A stretch of DNA of 64,000 nt. It comes from Bradyrhizobium sp. 186. GTDB lineage: Bacteria > Pseudomonadota > Alphaproteobacteria > Rhizobiales > Xanthobacteraceae. The DNA lies in assembly GCF_023101685.1 (NCBI RefSeq), contig NZ_CP082164.1:8866001-8930000 (forward strand), given 5' to 3'. Of the stretch, positions 1-9,931 are shown piece by piece. The translations under genes and the position numbers were made by a program. Position 1 is the stretch's first letter. Every line of letters starts with the position of its first letter. The notes beneath the pieces are model-generated. The model worked only from the letters and a program-made list of their open reading frames with translations. It was not told the DNA's origin and did not search any database.

Positions 1-332
1 AGGTTTCCTGCATCCACGGGCGATACGCGCCTGGCTGCCTTCACCGCAGGAAAGTTCGCTGATGGCAGGACAATTACGCGCCCTGAGATCTCGCGGGGTG
101 TAAGACGGCGAGCGAGGTTCATTAGCGCAATCTGGCCCTCATATTCGTCTCCATGGTTGCCCGCGATAAGCAACGCCGTCGGACCGATCGCGTTCTTGAT
201 GCAGACGATGGGGATCTGAATGCAACCGTAGGCAGACCTATCAGTGGAATGAGGCAATCGAAGGTAGTCAACAAACTTTCCATCTCGTTCAAAGTCGAGC
301 GGAGTCCAGATGCGAGACTGACTTGCGATCAT
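1..332 (-). CDS. Succinylglutamate desuccinylase/aspartoacylase-family deacylase, DoeB-like (partial)
   Basis: The N-terminal 110 codons of a gene that runs off the left edge. The translation begins MIASQSRIWTPLDFERDGKF and contains NHGDEYEGQ near residue 60, the zinc-binding His/Glu signature of the AstE/AspA zinc carboxypeptidase-like family. Members of this family that sit next to M24 hydrolases include DoeB/EutE, which deacetylates N-alpha-acetyl-L-2,4-diaminobutyrate in ectoine degradation. The start lies 7 bp below the stop of the upstream M24 gene, so the two are almost certainly co-transcribed. The substrate is inferred from context, and the C-terminal catalytic Glu is outside the window. 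Confidence 0.75.
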   Translation of the reverse strand, partial: MIASQSRIWTPLDFERDGKFVDYLRLPHSTDRSAYGCIQIPIVCIKNAIGPTALLIAGNHGDEYEGQIALMNLARRLTPREISGRVIVLPSANFPAVKAARRVSPVDAGN

Positions 333-339
333 GCCCCCC

Positions 340-1554
340 TCACGCCGATTTCTTGGGCCACGCAGGGACTATAGGTAGCTCGTCGGGAGACAGCTCACTG
401 ATGAACTCTACGCCATTCTCGCGAACGTAGATGACTTCTTCAAACTGGAAAATTGCGCCATTCTTCTCAAGCTTCGGTTCGACATGGAAAATCATGCCAG
501 GCAAAATCAGAGTGTCGTCGCTGGCCGACACCGAGGGAGGCTCAGTGATATCAAGCCCCCCACCATGTCCTATACGTGATACATGTCCGTAGAGTTCACC
601 TAGATCTGCGTCTTTCCAAAGTCGCAGAAAGTTGTTGTAGACGTCACGGCAGCGCAGGCCAGGTTTGAAACTTTTTGCAACTTCGATCGTCAACGAACGC
701 GTCCGCTTGTACGTTTCAATTTCCCAATTTTGCGGACCTCCACATCGTGCAATTCGGTTCCGATCGGCAGGATAGCCGCCGTATGTTGCATTGTTGTCAG
801 TCCAAATATAGTGCCCCTCTCTAAGCCTGCGCTCAGAAGGACGGATGCCATAAACAAAGTCACCGTCGCTAAAGAGCATAGGAATATTGTCAGCGCTTTC
901 TGCGCCATTTAAGTGAATCTGGGCCTGCAACATCCGTGACAGCTCAAACTCGGTGATGCCGATATAGGCCTGCGCAATCACCTGGTCGAACGCATCATTG
1001 ACGATGCTCATAGCGGTTCTTTTCATTGCAGCTTCGAATGGAGTCTTTATCATTCGAACACGGAAAAGCAGATCGACTGCGGTCTGTACCACGCCATCGG
1101 ACGCCAATTCTTTTAGCCGATCGAGCATGCGGAGTGAGCCGCGCCCGAGCATCTCTTGCCCGTAGTCAATAGCAATTCGTTGACGACCCGACGCCGCGCC
1201 GCTACGTATCCGTTCAGCTACTGCGTCTACCGCCTCGGAAATGTAGCCGTTATAAGAAATAACCGAGTATCGCCGCGGAGCACTCTCCATGATCTTTACT
1301 TCTGACGGGCAACCCACGACATGAAGCTGATCTTGGGTAATTACAACGAAGCTAGGCCTTGATTTGTAGGCGACCGAGAGCGTTCGATAGTCTGTAAAAT
1401 ACTGTATGTTCTTCAGATCCGACAGAACAACAACGTCTATGTGAGCCCGCTCCATCTCTTTCCGCACGCGGCTCAACCGCGCGTCAAGTTCTTCAAGTGG
1501 GACTTGCGGGGACGGCGGCAACGGACGCACTTTTAGAGTCCTATCCGGATTCAC
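340..1554 (-). CDS. M24-family (pita-bread) hydrolase, DoeA/ectoine hydrolase-like
   Basis: 404 aa with a creatinase-type N-terminal domain and a C-terminal pita-bread fold. The usual M24 metal ligands are all present: two Asp in the TDNNATYGGYPADRNR stretch, His in GHGGGL, Glu in HVEPKL and Glu in QFEE. The family includes Xaa-Pro peptidases, creatinases and ectoine hydrolase DoeA/EutD, which opens the ectoine ring. Ectoine hydrolase is favoured here because a DoeB-like deacylase follows within 7 bp, and DoeD-, DoeC- and DoeX-like genes plus an importer lie on the far side of an inserted IS. A peptidase or another amidinohydrolase-type role cannot be excluded from sequence alone. The promoter side now faces the IS, so expression may have changed. 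Confidence 0.65.
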   Translation of the reverse strand: MNPDRTLKVRPLPPSPQVPLEELDARLSRVRKEMERAHIDVVVLSDLKNIQYFTDYRTLSVAYKSRPSFVVITQDQLHVVGCPSEVKIMESAPRRYSVISYNGYISEAVDAVAERIRSGAASGRQRIAIDYGQEMLGRGSLRMLDRLKELASDGVVQTAVDLLFRVRMIKTPFEAAMKRTAMSIVNDAFDQVIAQAYIGITEFELSRMLQAQIHLNGAESADNIPMLFSDGDFVYGIRPSERRLREGHYIWTDNNATYGGYPADRNRIARCGGPQNWEIETYKRTRSLTIEVAKSFKPGLRCRDVYNNFLRLWKDADLGELYGHVSRIGHGGGLDITEPPSVSASDDTLILPGMIFHVEPKLEKNGAIFQFEEVIYVRENGVEFISELSPDELPIVPAWPKKSA

Positions 1555-1876
1555 GAGGCTCTCCTAGTCCAAGGCGGCTGGTTCCAGAACCCAGCAATTG
1601 GGCGCAAACGGTCAAGTGCGCGCCTGAAGCGGCACCTAGATCCTGACGACAATTTTCCCGATTTTGATATCACGAGTTTCTATCCCGACTGACACTATTT
1701 GCGGCTTGTGACGCAGATTTTCTGCAAGATCTAAGGTTGCGCGGCTGGAATTCGAGGACAAGGCCTAGCCGCTGGCGAGAACGTTAGCCGCGGCATAATC
1801 TTGTCGACAGAAGGTGCGGACTGGAAGTGATCTGTGACCTCGTGCACTAAGCAGTCGACCGTGAAGATTCCTGTTT

Positions 1877-2946
1877 TCAGGTTGGATTGAGCAGCGGCCG
1901 GGCGAAGAGGGCGGCCAGGATTTGGTGCAACAAACGCCTGAGCCAGCGGAGGAGACGGCGGAAGTTGTAGCCGACGGCGGCAAGCACGGCGTTGTTGGCA
2001 TCGCCGTGCTTGAACCAAAGATAGTTGCGTTCCATGCGGTGCTCGGCCTTGAGATGGCCGATGACAGGCTCGATGGCGGATCTGCGGCGCATGGTGCGCT
2101 TGATCGACGGCGTGACACCTCGCTTCTGACCCGAGATGAAGACCCTGAACTTGTAATCCGGCGCGTTGTGGCCGCGGTATCCCTTGTCGAGGAGGAGCCG
2201 CTCGATGATGTTGCCGACGAGCTTTTCCATGTCTGGGATGATGGTTTGCAGGGTGTGGCCGTCATAGGGATTGCCGGGCAGCGCCTTCACATGGGTGACG
2301 AACTGGCCGCCCCGGGCGTGGCTGAGCGTGGTTGCGACGGAGACCTTGACGCCGAACTCGTAAGGGCGATGGGCCTTGCCCTTGCCGATGCATTCGACCT
2401 CCGGCGCATGCAGCGAATAGACCTTCGGCCCGCGCTGGCGCTGCTGCTGCTCGTGGACGCGGCGCGCCAGCAATAACAGCTTCGAAAACCTCCCCTCGAG
2501 CGCGGCGTCGCCCGCGATCTTGCGGCTGATGTCGCGCATGACCCGGCCGAGATAGGTACGCAACGTCTTCAGCGCCCGCCTGGCACGCTTGAACTGCTTG
2601 GCATGGGCGTAGCGCTGATGTTTTATCAGGGCGAACTTGCCCACCCTCGCATAGGACTGGCGTAAACCCACCCCGGTGAGCTGCGCCAGCCGCACCAGCT
2701 TCTCGCGCGCCCGGTTCAGAAGCTTGGCATCGGTCGGAAACATCACGTTCTTGGGCTGCACCGTCGTGTCGACGATCACCCGGGAGAGCTCGGACGGTTT
2801 GATCGCCTTGGTCCTGACGGCAACCGACAGGCTCTCCTGCAGCAGGGCCTGAAGCCGCTCCTCGCCCATCCGGTTGCGCCAGCGCGTCAACGACGAACGA
2901 TCAAACACCAGCCGGTGCTGGAAGAACTCCTCGCCGCAGAAGAACT
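1877..2946 (-). CDS. IS5-family transposase, 3' exon (C-terminal about 355 aa)
   Basis: The reading frame resumes with QFFCGEEFFQHRLVFDRSSL directly after the intron and runs through IVDTTVQPKN (first catalytic Asp region), LLDKGYRGHN (second Asp) and the RRRSAIEPVIGHLKAEHRM block carrying the catalytic Glu of IS5/IS4-like DDE enzymes. With the 5' exon the spliced product is about 446 aa, typical of the longer IS5-family transposases. An apparent N-terminal extension read into the intron is not real coding sequence. The gene looks intact apart from the intron, so the element may still be mobile if the intron splices. Confidence 0.85.
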
Positions 2947-2986
2947 GTCGAGTGGGCCGAGGGAGTTTCACCCTCAGCCCCTCACA

Positions 2987-3020
2987 GAACCGGACGTGAT
3001 ACTCTCGCATCATCCGGCTC
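2987..3020 (-). ncRNA. Group II intron domain V
   Basis: The 34-nt hairpin begins GAGCCGGATGATGCGAGAGT and closes with ATCACGTCCGGTTC. It has the near-invariant domain V shape with a GCGAGAGT loop region, and is followed by a domain VI-like GC-rich hairpin before the 3' splice site at 2947. Confidence 0.88.
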
Positions 3021-3023
3021 TTG

Positions 3024-4271
3024 TTACCCAACCGTTGCGTGACCAAGGCGCGCCCAATGGACGAAGAATGAGGGATTGCGCTTCGCGATACTGTTCAGCC
3101 GCCGCAAGCTCCGTCCCCGGTGCCTCCTGAGCGACTTGTACTTCCGTCGGAGCCAGGCTCCGAGACGTTCATCAAAGTACGTGAACAGCTTCGACATCTC
3201 CGTTGGATAGAAACGCCCGTAATACTGCCACCACCCTTGAAGGACTGGATTGAGTATTCGGGCTACATCAACCAACGGAAGTGGCGCGTGCTGTGGCAAG
3301 CGCCAGCTCCTTATCCGCTCCCGCATGCGCTCGAGCGCCTGCGGACTAACTGCGGGAAGGAAGCACGTGAAGAGCTTGCCCCAACGATTCTTCGCCATGC
3401 GGGGCCGGAAGGTGAAGCCAAGGAAGGTGAAGTGGATCTGCGGATGTGTCCCACGTCGATTACTGTCCTTGCAGTAAACCACTTGGGTTTTCTGCGGGTG
3501 TAGCGTCAGATGACAGTCGGCCAATCTCTTTTCCAACGCTGCCTTCAGATGTTCTGCTTCTTGCCGTGTTCGGCAATGGCAGATTGCATCATCGGCATAG
3601 CGTTCGAACGGAATGCGCGGAAACGTCCGACGCATCCATGCATCGAAGCTGTAATGCAGAAAAAGATTCGCCAGCAGCGGGCTTACCACTCCACCTTGCG
3701 GTGTTCCGGTTTCCCGTTTCTGGATAGTCCCATCGGGCATCTCTACCGGAGCCTTCAGCCATCGTTCGACGTAGAGCAAAACCCAGGGCTCCTGACAGTG
3801 CTTCCGAAGCGCTCTTACCAGAAGGGCATGATCGATCGTATCGAAAAAGCCTTTGATGTCGAGGTCCAAAGCCCAGTCATAGTCCCAGCATCGCTTGCGC
3901 GTTTGCTCGATCGCCTGATGCGCTGATTTTCCAGGCCGATAGCCATAGGAGTCGGGGTCAAACACTTGATCCAACCCCGGTTCCAGATACTGCTTGACCA
4001 CCATCTGTGCGACGCGGTCCGCGACCGTCGGAATGCCCAGAGGACGGATGCCGCCGTTGGCCTTGGGAATCTCCACGCGCCTTACCGCTGGCGGGAAGTA
4101 GCTTCCCGACGCCAAGCGATTCCAGAGCTTGTAGAGGTTGTTTCCAAGGTCCTGCGCAAATTCATCCAGACTCTGACCATCGACGCCCGCCGCCTTTCCA
4201 TTCCCTGCCACCAGCTGGTAGGCCTCCCAGACCATACGCTTGGTGATGGGCAACGGTTTGTCCGACGTCAT
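3024..4271 (-). CDS. ltrA: Group II intron reverse transcriptase/maturase
   Basis: 415 aa intron-encoded protein. RT blocks are visible: RPLGIPTVADRVAQ near residue 76, SYGYRPGKSAHQA near 108, LDLDIKGFFDTIDH near 136, TPQGGVVSPLLANL near 190 and the catalytic YADD at 225-228. These are followed by a maturase (domain X) region with GWWQYYGRF. The protein ends shortly after, with no HNH-type endonuclease domain, as in the RmInt1-like lineage common in rhizobia. Such proteins promote splicing and retrohoming of their own intron. The length is normal and no frameshift is seen, so the intron is probably functional. Confidence 0.92.
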   Translation of the reverse strand: MTSDKPLPITKRMVWEAYQLVAGNGKAAGVDGQSLDEFAQDLGNNLYKLWNRLASGSYFPPAVRRVEIPKANGGIRPLGIPTVADRVAQMVVKQYLEPGLDQVFDPDSYGYRPGKSAHQAIEQTRKRCWDYDWALDLDIKGFFDTIDHALLVRALRKHCQEPWVLLYVERWLKAPVEMPDGTIQKRETGTPQGGVVSPLLANLFLHYSFDAWMRRTFPRIPFERYADDAICHCRTRQEAEHLKAALEKRLADCHLTLHPQKTQVVYCKDSNRRGTHPQIHFTFLGFTFRPRMAKNRWGKLFTCFLPAVSPQALERMRERIRSWRLPQHAPLPLVDVARILNPVLQGWWQYYGRFYPTEMSKLFTYFDERLGAWLRRKYKSLRRHRGRSLRRLNSIAKRNPSFFVHWARLGHATVG

Positions 4272-4807
4272 GACGCTCCTCCCGACAAAGCCGGTTGGCG
4301 TCCGATGTCGGACAGGGTAACGCAGCCCCTTCGCTCCATGGCCATTACAGCCACTTCAACGCTACTACAGGCTGCTCCGCCCCTGTCTCGGGTATTGGTA
4401 TTCTCCCTCGTGGTGTGCGCCACTTGCGGATTTCCCTTAACACCCCGAGCCAGGTTCCCTCGTTCCGGATTGAAGCCTGTGATGAGATCATGCCGCCTAT
4501 ACACCGGCTGCCGCGTGGACCGTAAGCAGGTGTCGCCCACACCCTTCCGAGCATCATTAACCCCATGCCCGTTTTGACAGCGTCTGGACCCATTTCGATG
4601 CGTCATCGGCGGTTCGCTTGCGCTCATCTTCTCATCACTCACCTGACGGCGTAGCTCGCCGCCTTTTCTCCAGCGCTCACCACCACGTCTCTTAAACGCA
4701 GCAGCCTGGAGTGGTTTGAAGCCTGCCCCTGCAGGCCGGCTCCGGGAGGCCAACTCCCATCTTCAACACAGTTGTGCTGGCAGATACGCACCAGCTACGA
4801 GGCACAC

Positions 4808-5078
4808 GGTAATAGGGGTTCTCCACCCAGCGCTCGCACAGCACCTCGTCGGACAGGTCATAGGTGTGCTTGAGGATCGCGAGCCCCGCCATCAAGCGCG
4901 TCGGCAGCGGCGGCTGGCCAGGGCCGTCCGTGTAGACCGCTCCGAACGCCTGCTCCAGGAAGTCCCAATCCACCGTGCGCGCCAGCGTCACCAGCGAATG
5001 CTTCATGTCGATGATCTGATCGAGCCGGGAACGAAACAGATCCTGCTCGCCGGTCTCGCGCCGCTCCCGTGGCCGCAT
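4808..5078 (-). CDS. IS5-family transposase, 5' exon (N-terminal 90 aa)
   Basis: Encodes MRPRERRETGEQDLFRSRLD through LSDEVLCERWVENPYY, the usual N-terminus of long IS5-family transposases (DLFRSRLDQIID... and LSDEVLCERW blocks). The frame ends at the intron 5' splice site and continues at 2946. Reading past the splice site into the intron gives unrelated residues. Confidence 0.85.
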
Positions 5079-5433
5079 CCAAACCTCCGCTCATGCACTC
5101 TGACGAGCAGAGAATCACGACCGCCGATTCGACGGAATCCCTCATTCGATTTTGCAAGGAAATTGGCCCCGCCATCGCGATTGCCGGCAAAATCAATCGC
5201 CGGCATTCCTCGAATTAGCCCGTAACTTCAGGCTGTTCGCGTTACTTCACGGGCGACTAAGCAAAGGAGGGAGGCACGTCATCGGTCTTCGTGAGGACCA
5301 GGGGGCTCTCGTGTGGCGCCATACAGCAATCGCTGATGGTCAGGCCGAGCAGAGCCGGTCAGCGGTTGGGCCTTTGCCGCAAGTTACAGATAGTTGCTTC
5401 CAAATCTCCATCTACTGCTCTAATGCCGCTAAC

Positions 5434-6522
5434 CTACTCTGTCAGGATTGTTGCGTCGTTCGCAGCCCAAGAGGCGACGCACGGATCGCCCACCTCCATG
5501 GAATTGGCCGATACGTTCAGCACCTTCGATGACAGCTGCAATCCCGTTTCGCTGCGGAATTCCAAGACCGTCGCATCGCCAACGAACGTCATGCCGCTGA
5601 TGCGTCCCTGAATTCCGCTGGGTGACCCGGCGCCGCCCGTTTCGAGATGCAGATGTTCGGGCCGCACGCACAGCGTCGCCTCTCTGTCCGCATCCTGCCA
5701 CGGCGGAGCCGGCAGGGATTCGCCCGCAGGCCCGTGCACGGTGCCAGAGTTGAGCTTGACGGGTATCAAATTGACCTCGCCGACGAAACCCGCCACGAAC
5801 AAGTCGGCCGGCCTTCGATAAATATCCTTTGGCGCCGAGACTTGGCGGATCCGTCCCTCGTGCATCACCGCGACACGGTCGGACATGGCGAGCGCCTCAT
5901 CCTGGTCGTGCGTGACGTAGATCATCGTCTTGCCGACTTCCTTGTGCAGGGTCTTGATCTCGTTCCTCAGATGCTCACGCAGCTTCTTGTCCAGAGCGCC
6001 CAACGGCTCATCAAGGAGAAGAACGGGCGGATCGAAAACCAGGGCTCGCGCGATTGCTACTCTCTGCTGCTGACCGCCGGACATTTGGTGGGGGTAGCGC
6101 GAGGCCAGGGCACCGAGATGCACCTGATCAAGAATACGACGCACGCGGGCTTCGATCTCCGCCTTTGCCATACGCCGCATGCGAAGCGGATATGCAACGT
6201 TGTCGGCGACCGTCATGTGCGGGAACAGTGCATAGTTTTGGAAGATTACACCGAGTTCGCGGCGGTGAGGCGGCAGGCGCGTGATATCCTTCTCGTCCAG
6301 CAGAACCTGACCGCTGTTAGGCATCTCGAAACCTGCGATCATCATCAGAGTTGTTGTTTTTCCCGATCCGCTAGGACCCAGCAAGGAGATGAACTCTCCG
6401 GGCGATACGGAAAGGCTGACATCATCAACGGCCATCGCGCTACCATAACGCTTCTGCAAGTTATGCAGCGTGATGCCTCCGGTCTTCACATCAGTGCCGC
6501 TCACGGTCGCTTTCATCAACAT
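5434..6522 (-). CDS. ABC transporter ATP-binding protein, PotA type
   Basis: 362 aa. It carries Walker A GPSGSGKTTTLMMI, signature MSGGQQQRVAIARAL, Walker B PVLLLDEPLGALD and a C-terminal TOBE-like domain with LCVRPEHLHL. This is the layout of the importer ATPases of the polyamine/iron/opine class. It is the last gene of a three-gene transporter operon (binding protein, fused permease, ATPase) and would energise uptake across the inner membrane. The substrate is not visible in the sequence; proximity to the ectoine-type catabolic genes suggests a compatible solute or its breakdown product. The gap to the permease gene is 64 bp. Confidence 0.9.
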   Translation of the reverse strand: MLMKATVSGTDVKTGGITLHNLQKRYGSAMAVDDVSLSVSPGEFISLLGPSGSGKTTTLMMIAGFEMPNSGQVLLDEKDITRLPPHRRELGVIFQNYALFPHMTVADNVAYPLRMRRMAKAEIEARVRRILDQVHLGALASRYPHQMSGGQQQRVAIARALVFDPPVLLLDEPLGALDKKLREHLRNEIKTLHKEVGKTMIYVTHDQDEALAMSDRVAVMHEGRIRQVSAPKDIYRRPADLFVAGFVGEVNLIPVKLNSGTVHGPAGESLPAPPWQDADREATLCVRPEHLHLETGGAGSPSGIQGRISGMTFVGDATVLEFRSETGLQLSSKVLNVSANSMEVGDPCVASWAANDATILTE

Positions 6523-6586
6523 TTCAGCTCCCTAGGGTACAATCCGTCATTGGTTTTCGTTTGACCTACGCGCCCGTTCAGGGCCG

Positions 6587-8341
6587 TCAGGTGTTTTTTT
6601 GCCGTCTCAGCAGGGTACCGACGAGAATAACAATCGTCGCGATCAGCATCTGCAGCGTGGCCACAGCAGCGATGGTGGGACTGATGTCCTGCCGGATTCC
6701 TTCCCACATGCGCATCGGCAAGGTCGTGATCTTTCCGATGCCGAGGAACAACACGTAGACCACGTCGTCGAACGAGGCCAGGAAGGCAAAGAAGCTGGCG
6801 ACGATGAGCGCCGGCATGACCAGCGGCGCGACGATCGTGCGAAAGGTGGCCAGCGGTCCGGCGCCAAGGCTCCGCGCCGCTCGCTCATAGCTCGGGTTAA
6901 GGTCGCGCAGATTGGCAACCACGATCACCACCACGTAAGGAATGGCGTGGACCGCGTGGCCAAGGGCCAGGCCGAACTCGGTGCCCTGCAGACCCAGTCG
7001 CGCCAGCAGGAAATAGGTTGCGATGGCCACGACAACTGTCGGCATAATGATGGGTGAGAGCAAGAGAGCGACCATGGCTCCGCGACCAGGCATGGCACCG
7101 CGCGACAGACCGAAGGCAAGCATGGCACCCAGCGCAGTTGCCATGCCGACCGCCATCAGCGCAATGCGCATGCTAGTGAAGGTGGCGCGCACCCACAGCG
7201 TATCGAAAAAAAAGGCTTCGTAGTTGCGCAGCGAGTAACCTGGCAACGGGAAGACAAAATAGGACGAGGCGCTGAATGACAAGTATGCAACGATGAGTAC
7301 CGGCAGCAGGAGAAGCACGGCCAGAAAGCTTGCTAGGATCGGGACACTTCGGCCTCCCATCGAAGGAAGCCAGCGATCAAGTGCGTTTGCCGCGGAGCCG
7401 ATCCGCATCAACATTTTGGCACCCATCTGACGGCGGGCAACGGTCGAAGCGAGCTTGCCGTCGGAGAATCCCAGAAGTTGCTCAATGGGGAAGAAGCGCG
7501 AGCCAATCCACAATATGGTCAGGACGGCGCCCAGGAGGACCACGGAAAGCGCAGCACCGAAATTCCAATTGAGTTGCTCCAGGATCTGGGAGCTGATCGC
7601 CATGGTAATCATGACGTCTGACAGCCCACCCATCAAGGCAGGGGTGATGTAGAAGCCGAGACAATAGATGAAGACGAGCAGAACCCCCGCAATCAATCCC
7701 GGAAGGCTAAGCGGCAGAAAGATCGTGAGGAAGGCAGCGAGCGGGCTCGCTCCATTTGCCCTCGCGGCGCGCAGAAGCTTCGGGTCAATGCTGGACATGA
7801 CCGTATACATCGGCAGGATCATCATCGGCATGACAATGTGGGTCATGCCGAGGATTACACCAAATCGGTTATAGAGCATTGGGACCGGTTGAGATACCCA
7901 GCCAAGTTCGAGCAAGAACTGGTTAACGACACCATTACGTCCGAGAAGGACGATCCAGGCGAAGGTCCGCGCCAGAGTGCTGGTGAAATAGGGCAGCACG
8001 ATCCCTATGAGCAAAAAGGTGCGCAACGCCACTCCGCCCGTCGTGAGCGCGTAGGCAATGGGATAGCTTAAGACGAAGGCGATCGCAGTCACGGTAACGC
8101 TGATCTCCAGCGTGTTGCGCATCACCGTCAGATAGACGGGCGTGTCTGCGACGCGCGAGAAATTCGCCAGCGTCCAGCTCGGCATCCCAAAGGCAAGCAA
8201 CAGAAGACCTGTGAGCGGCACCACAAAGAGCACCACGAGGAAGATGCTTCCAGGCAGCAGCAGCCAAGCCCAGGGCGTGGGCCAAGGCCGCGAGGATTCC
8301 GCCCGGCCTTTGATTGCGATAGAACTCATTGTGCCCGCCAT
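6587..8341 (-). CDS. ABC transporter permease, two permease domains fused in one chain
   Basis: 584 aa with two BPD_transp_1-type halves. Each half has about six hydrophobic segments and an EAA-like cytoplasmic loop: RAARANGASPLAAFLTIFLP in the first half and RAARSLGAGPLATFRTIVAP in the second. The chain is twice the length of PotB or PotC, so both channel halves are supplied by a single polypeptide, as in some iron- and polyamine-type importers. The start overlaps the end of the binding-protein gene by 16 bp, indicating translational coupling. Confidence 0.88.
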   Translation of the reverse strand: MAGTMSSIAIKGRAESSRPWPTPWAWLLLPGSIFLVVLFVVPLTGLLLLAFGMPSWTLANFSRVADTPVYLTVMRNTLEISVTVTAIAFVLSYPIAYALTTGGVALRTFLLIGIVLPYFTSTLARTFAWIVLLGRNGVVNQFLLELGWVSQPVPMLYNRFGVILGMTHIVMPMMILPMYTVMSSIDPKLLRAARANGASPLAAFLTIFLPLSLPGLIAGVLLVFIYCLGFYITPALMGGLSDVMITMAISSQILEQLNWNFGAALSVVLLGAVLTILWIGSRFFPIEQLLGFSDGKLASTVARRQMGAKMLMRIGSAANALDRWLPSMGGRSVPILASFLAVLLLLPVLIVAYLSFSASSYFVFPLPGYSLRNYEAFFFDTLWVRATFTSMRIALMAVGMATALGAMLAFGLSRGAMPGRGAMVALLLSPIIMPTVVVAIATYFLLARLGLQGTEFGLALGHAVHAIPYVVVIVVANLRDLNPSYERAARSLGAGPLATFRTIVAPLVMPALIVASFFAFLASFDDVVYVLFLGIGKITTLPMRMWEGIRQDISPTIAAVATLQMLIATIVILVGTLLRRQKNT

Positions 8342-9474
8342 GCCAGCCAGCGCTCCTGGAGATGATCTACATTGGTCTGTCCGTCAGGTCGCTTGGCGGC
8401 GAGCCAAGCATCATCCTGAGCCACGAGTTGGGATGCATTCTCCTCAGTAATGCTGAGGAGCGGAACAAGATCGGCCGGCAAATGCTTGAGCTGATTCACA
8501 TTGGGACCAGTCAAGTTTGTCCCGAGCGTGAATTCCGCAGCGTTCTGAGCCCGGTTCAGGAATGCAACCAGCTTTTGTGCGTTTGCGGTGTTAGGACCGC
8601 CTTTGAGCACCGTCCAGTAGACATAGACCAGATTGCCACCGCTCCACACCATGCGAATAGGCGCCCCCTGACGGATGGCCGACAGCGCACGACCATCGTA
8701 ACAGCTCGTCATCACGAACTCCCGATTGATCAACGCTTGAACAGGCTCCCCTCCAGCCGTCCACCACTTCGCGACATTCGGCTTGATCTCCGAGAGCTTC
8801 TTGAGAGCCCTCTCGACCTTGTCATCGGTCAAGGGCCAACGATCCGAATTTGGCACGCCGTCAGCTGCGAGCGCCAACACCATATGCCTGGCGACCGCAC
8901 TGAGGCCCCGCGGCCCTGGGAAGGCTTTGACATTCCAGAAATCGGCCCAGTTTTGCGGTCCTCCCTTCGGAAAGGAACGCTCGTCATAAGCGAGCAACGT
9001 CGTTGAACGGAATGCAACGACTGCGTCACTGAGGCGAGCACTCTGCGGTGCCCCCTTGAGCGCTTCCTCGTCCCACAAACCGTAGTCGATGGGCTGAAAC
9101 AAACCCGCCTCATGCATGGTCGGGAAGTTCTGCCCGTCAATCAGGGCGACATCCCAGTCGATGCGCCCGGCGCGAGACATTGCTCTCACTTGGGGCTCGG
9201 CAATGTCAGCGGTCACATCGACCACAGCAATGCCCGTCGCCTTTGTGAAAGGCTCATAAACGTATTTTCTCACCGCTTGCGTGTACGATCCGCCATAGCT
9301 GAAGACGACAACTTCGCCACTGCCGGCGAGCTTGTCCTGCGCCCAGGCAGCGGTAGCCTTAGCGACGAACGGCACGCTCAGTAAAGCCGCCGACGTTCCA
9401 ATAAATGAGCGCCGGCTCGTGCCGCGATGAAAACGGCCAGCCCTATCGCTTGTGATCATGACACTCCTCCCCAA
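8326..9474 (-). CDS. Periplasmic substrate-binding protein of ABC importer (PotD/PotF-like)
   Basis: 382 aa with a twin-arginine export signal (TSRRSFIGTSAALLS near residue 19) followed by an AWA-QD type cleavage region. The mature protein has the extracellular solute-binding family fold, with VVFSYGGSYTQAVRKY near the N-terminus and IDWDVALIDG. Tat export suggests folding before secretion. It is the first gene of the importer operon and overlaps the permease gene. The 457-bp gap to the aminotransferase gene leaves room for a separate promoter. Ligand identity is inferred only from the catabolic neighbours. Confidence 0.88.
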   Translation of the reverse strand: MGRSVMITSDRAGRFHRGTSRRSFIGTSAALLSVPFVAKATAAWAQDKLAGSGEVVVFSYGGSYTQAVRKYVYEPFTKATGIAVVDVTADIAEPQVRAMSRAGRIDWDVALIDGQNFPTMHEAGLFQPIDYGLWDEEALKGAPQSARLSDAVVAFRSTTLLAYDERSFPKGGPQNWADFWNVKAFPGPRGLSAVARHMVLALAADGVPNSDRWPLTDDKVERALKKLSEIKPNVAKWWTAGGEPVQALINREFVMTSCYDGRALSAIRQGAPIRMVWSGGNLVYVYWTVLKGGPNTANAQKLVAFLNRAQNAAEFTLGTNLTGPNVNQLKHLPADLVPLLSITEENASQLVAQDDAWLAAKRPDGQTNVDHLQERWLAWRAQ

Positions 9475-9931
9475 ACTAACCCAGCACTACATCGTTTACC
9501 GCCACCATTTAGACCGTCTAGCGAGCCATCCGCGCGCAAATCCAGCAAAGAATGGCGAACTATCAAAGAAAAACTGCAAATCGCGGGCCACTTCTACGCA
9601 ATTCCACCATCAGCTATTGCAATATGTCGGCTTTACAACCACAGGCTCGTAACTCGCCCTCCAACGCTCGCTCTTGAAACCGAGACGCCGCCCACCTCAC
9701 GACAGGTTTCTCCGGCGAGGCCAGCCGAAACACCGCACGGTTAACCCACAGAGTGGAAGATCCGGTAGGATCCCATCATGATACTTCCTGCCTGCGCGCG
9801 AATGCTATCGAGCGCTAGGGGGAACCTTGCTACGCGATCTCAGCTGAGCTCGTTTCAGCTGCAACACACTTATCAAAGGTGCGCGAATGAACAAGCCTGT
9901 TGGTTCAGATCGGAATACAAGAAGCGACGTT
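9475..9931. other. Intergenic, no gene recognised
   Basis: 457 bp between the aminotransferase and binding-protein genes. It probably holds the promoter of the importer operon, but I see no clear regulatory motif. Confidence 0.4.

Larger units (their letters stand above)
2947..4807 (-). mobile_element. Group II intron (1,861 bp) inserted in the IS transposase gene
   Basis: On the minus strand the intron starts with GTGTGCC, matching the group II 5' consensus GTGYG, and ends in ...CCCACTCGAC. The flanking exons join as WVENPYY/QFFCGEEF, restoring the transposase frame (the codon CAG is split C|AG). It contains a reverse transcriptase/maturase gene and, just after that gene's stop codon, a clear domain V and domain VI. 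Bacterial introns such as RmInt1 of Sinorhizobium also target IS elements and also encode a protein lacking an endonuclease domain. Confidence 0.92.
1868..5145 (-). mobile_element. IS5-family element interrupted by a group II intron (ends approximate)
   Basis: A single transposase gene on the minus strand is split by a 1,861-bp group II intron. Removing the intron rejoins the reading frame exactly. I could not find convincing terminal inverted repeats or a target duplication, so the outer limits are estimates based on the transposase gene. The element lies between the M24 gene and the ABC ATPase gene, cutting the catabolic cluster in two. Confidence 0.7.

Noticed and set aside
1922..2476. 184-codon plus-strand frame antisense to the IS5 transposase
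   Set aside because: Mirror frame of a real gene in GC-rich sequence; no domain.
8852..8870. TGGCACGCCGTCAGC, a GG-N10-GC match
   Set aside because: Lies inside the binding-protein coding sequence with a weak -12 region; chance match.
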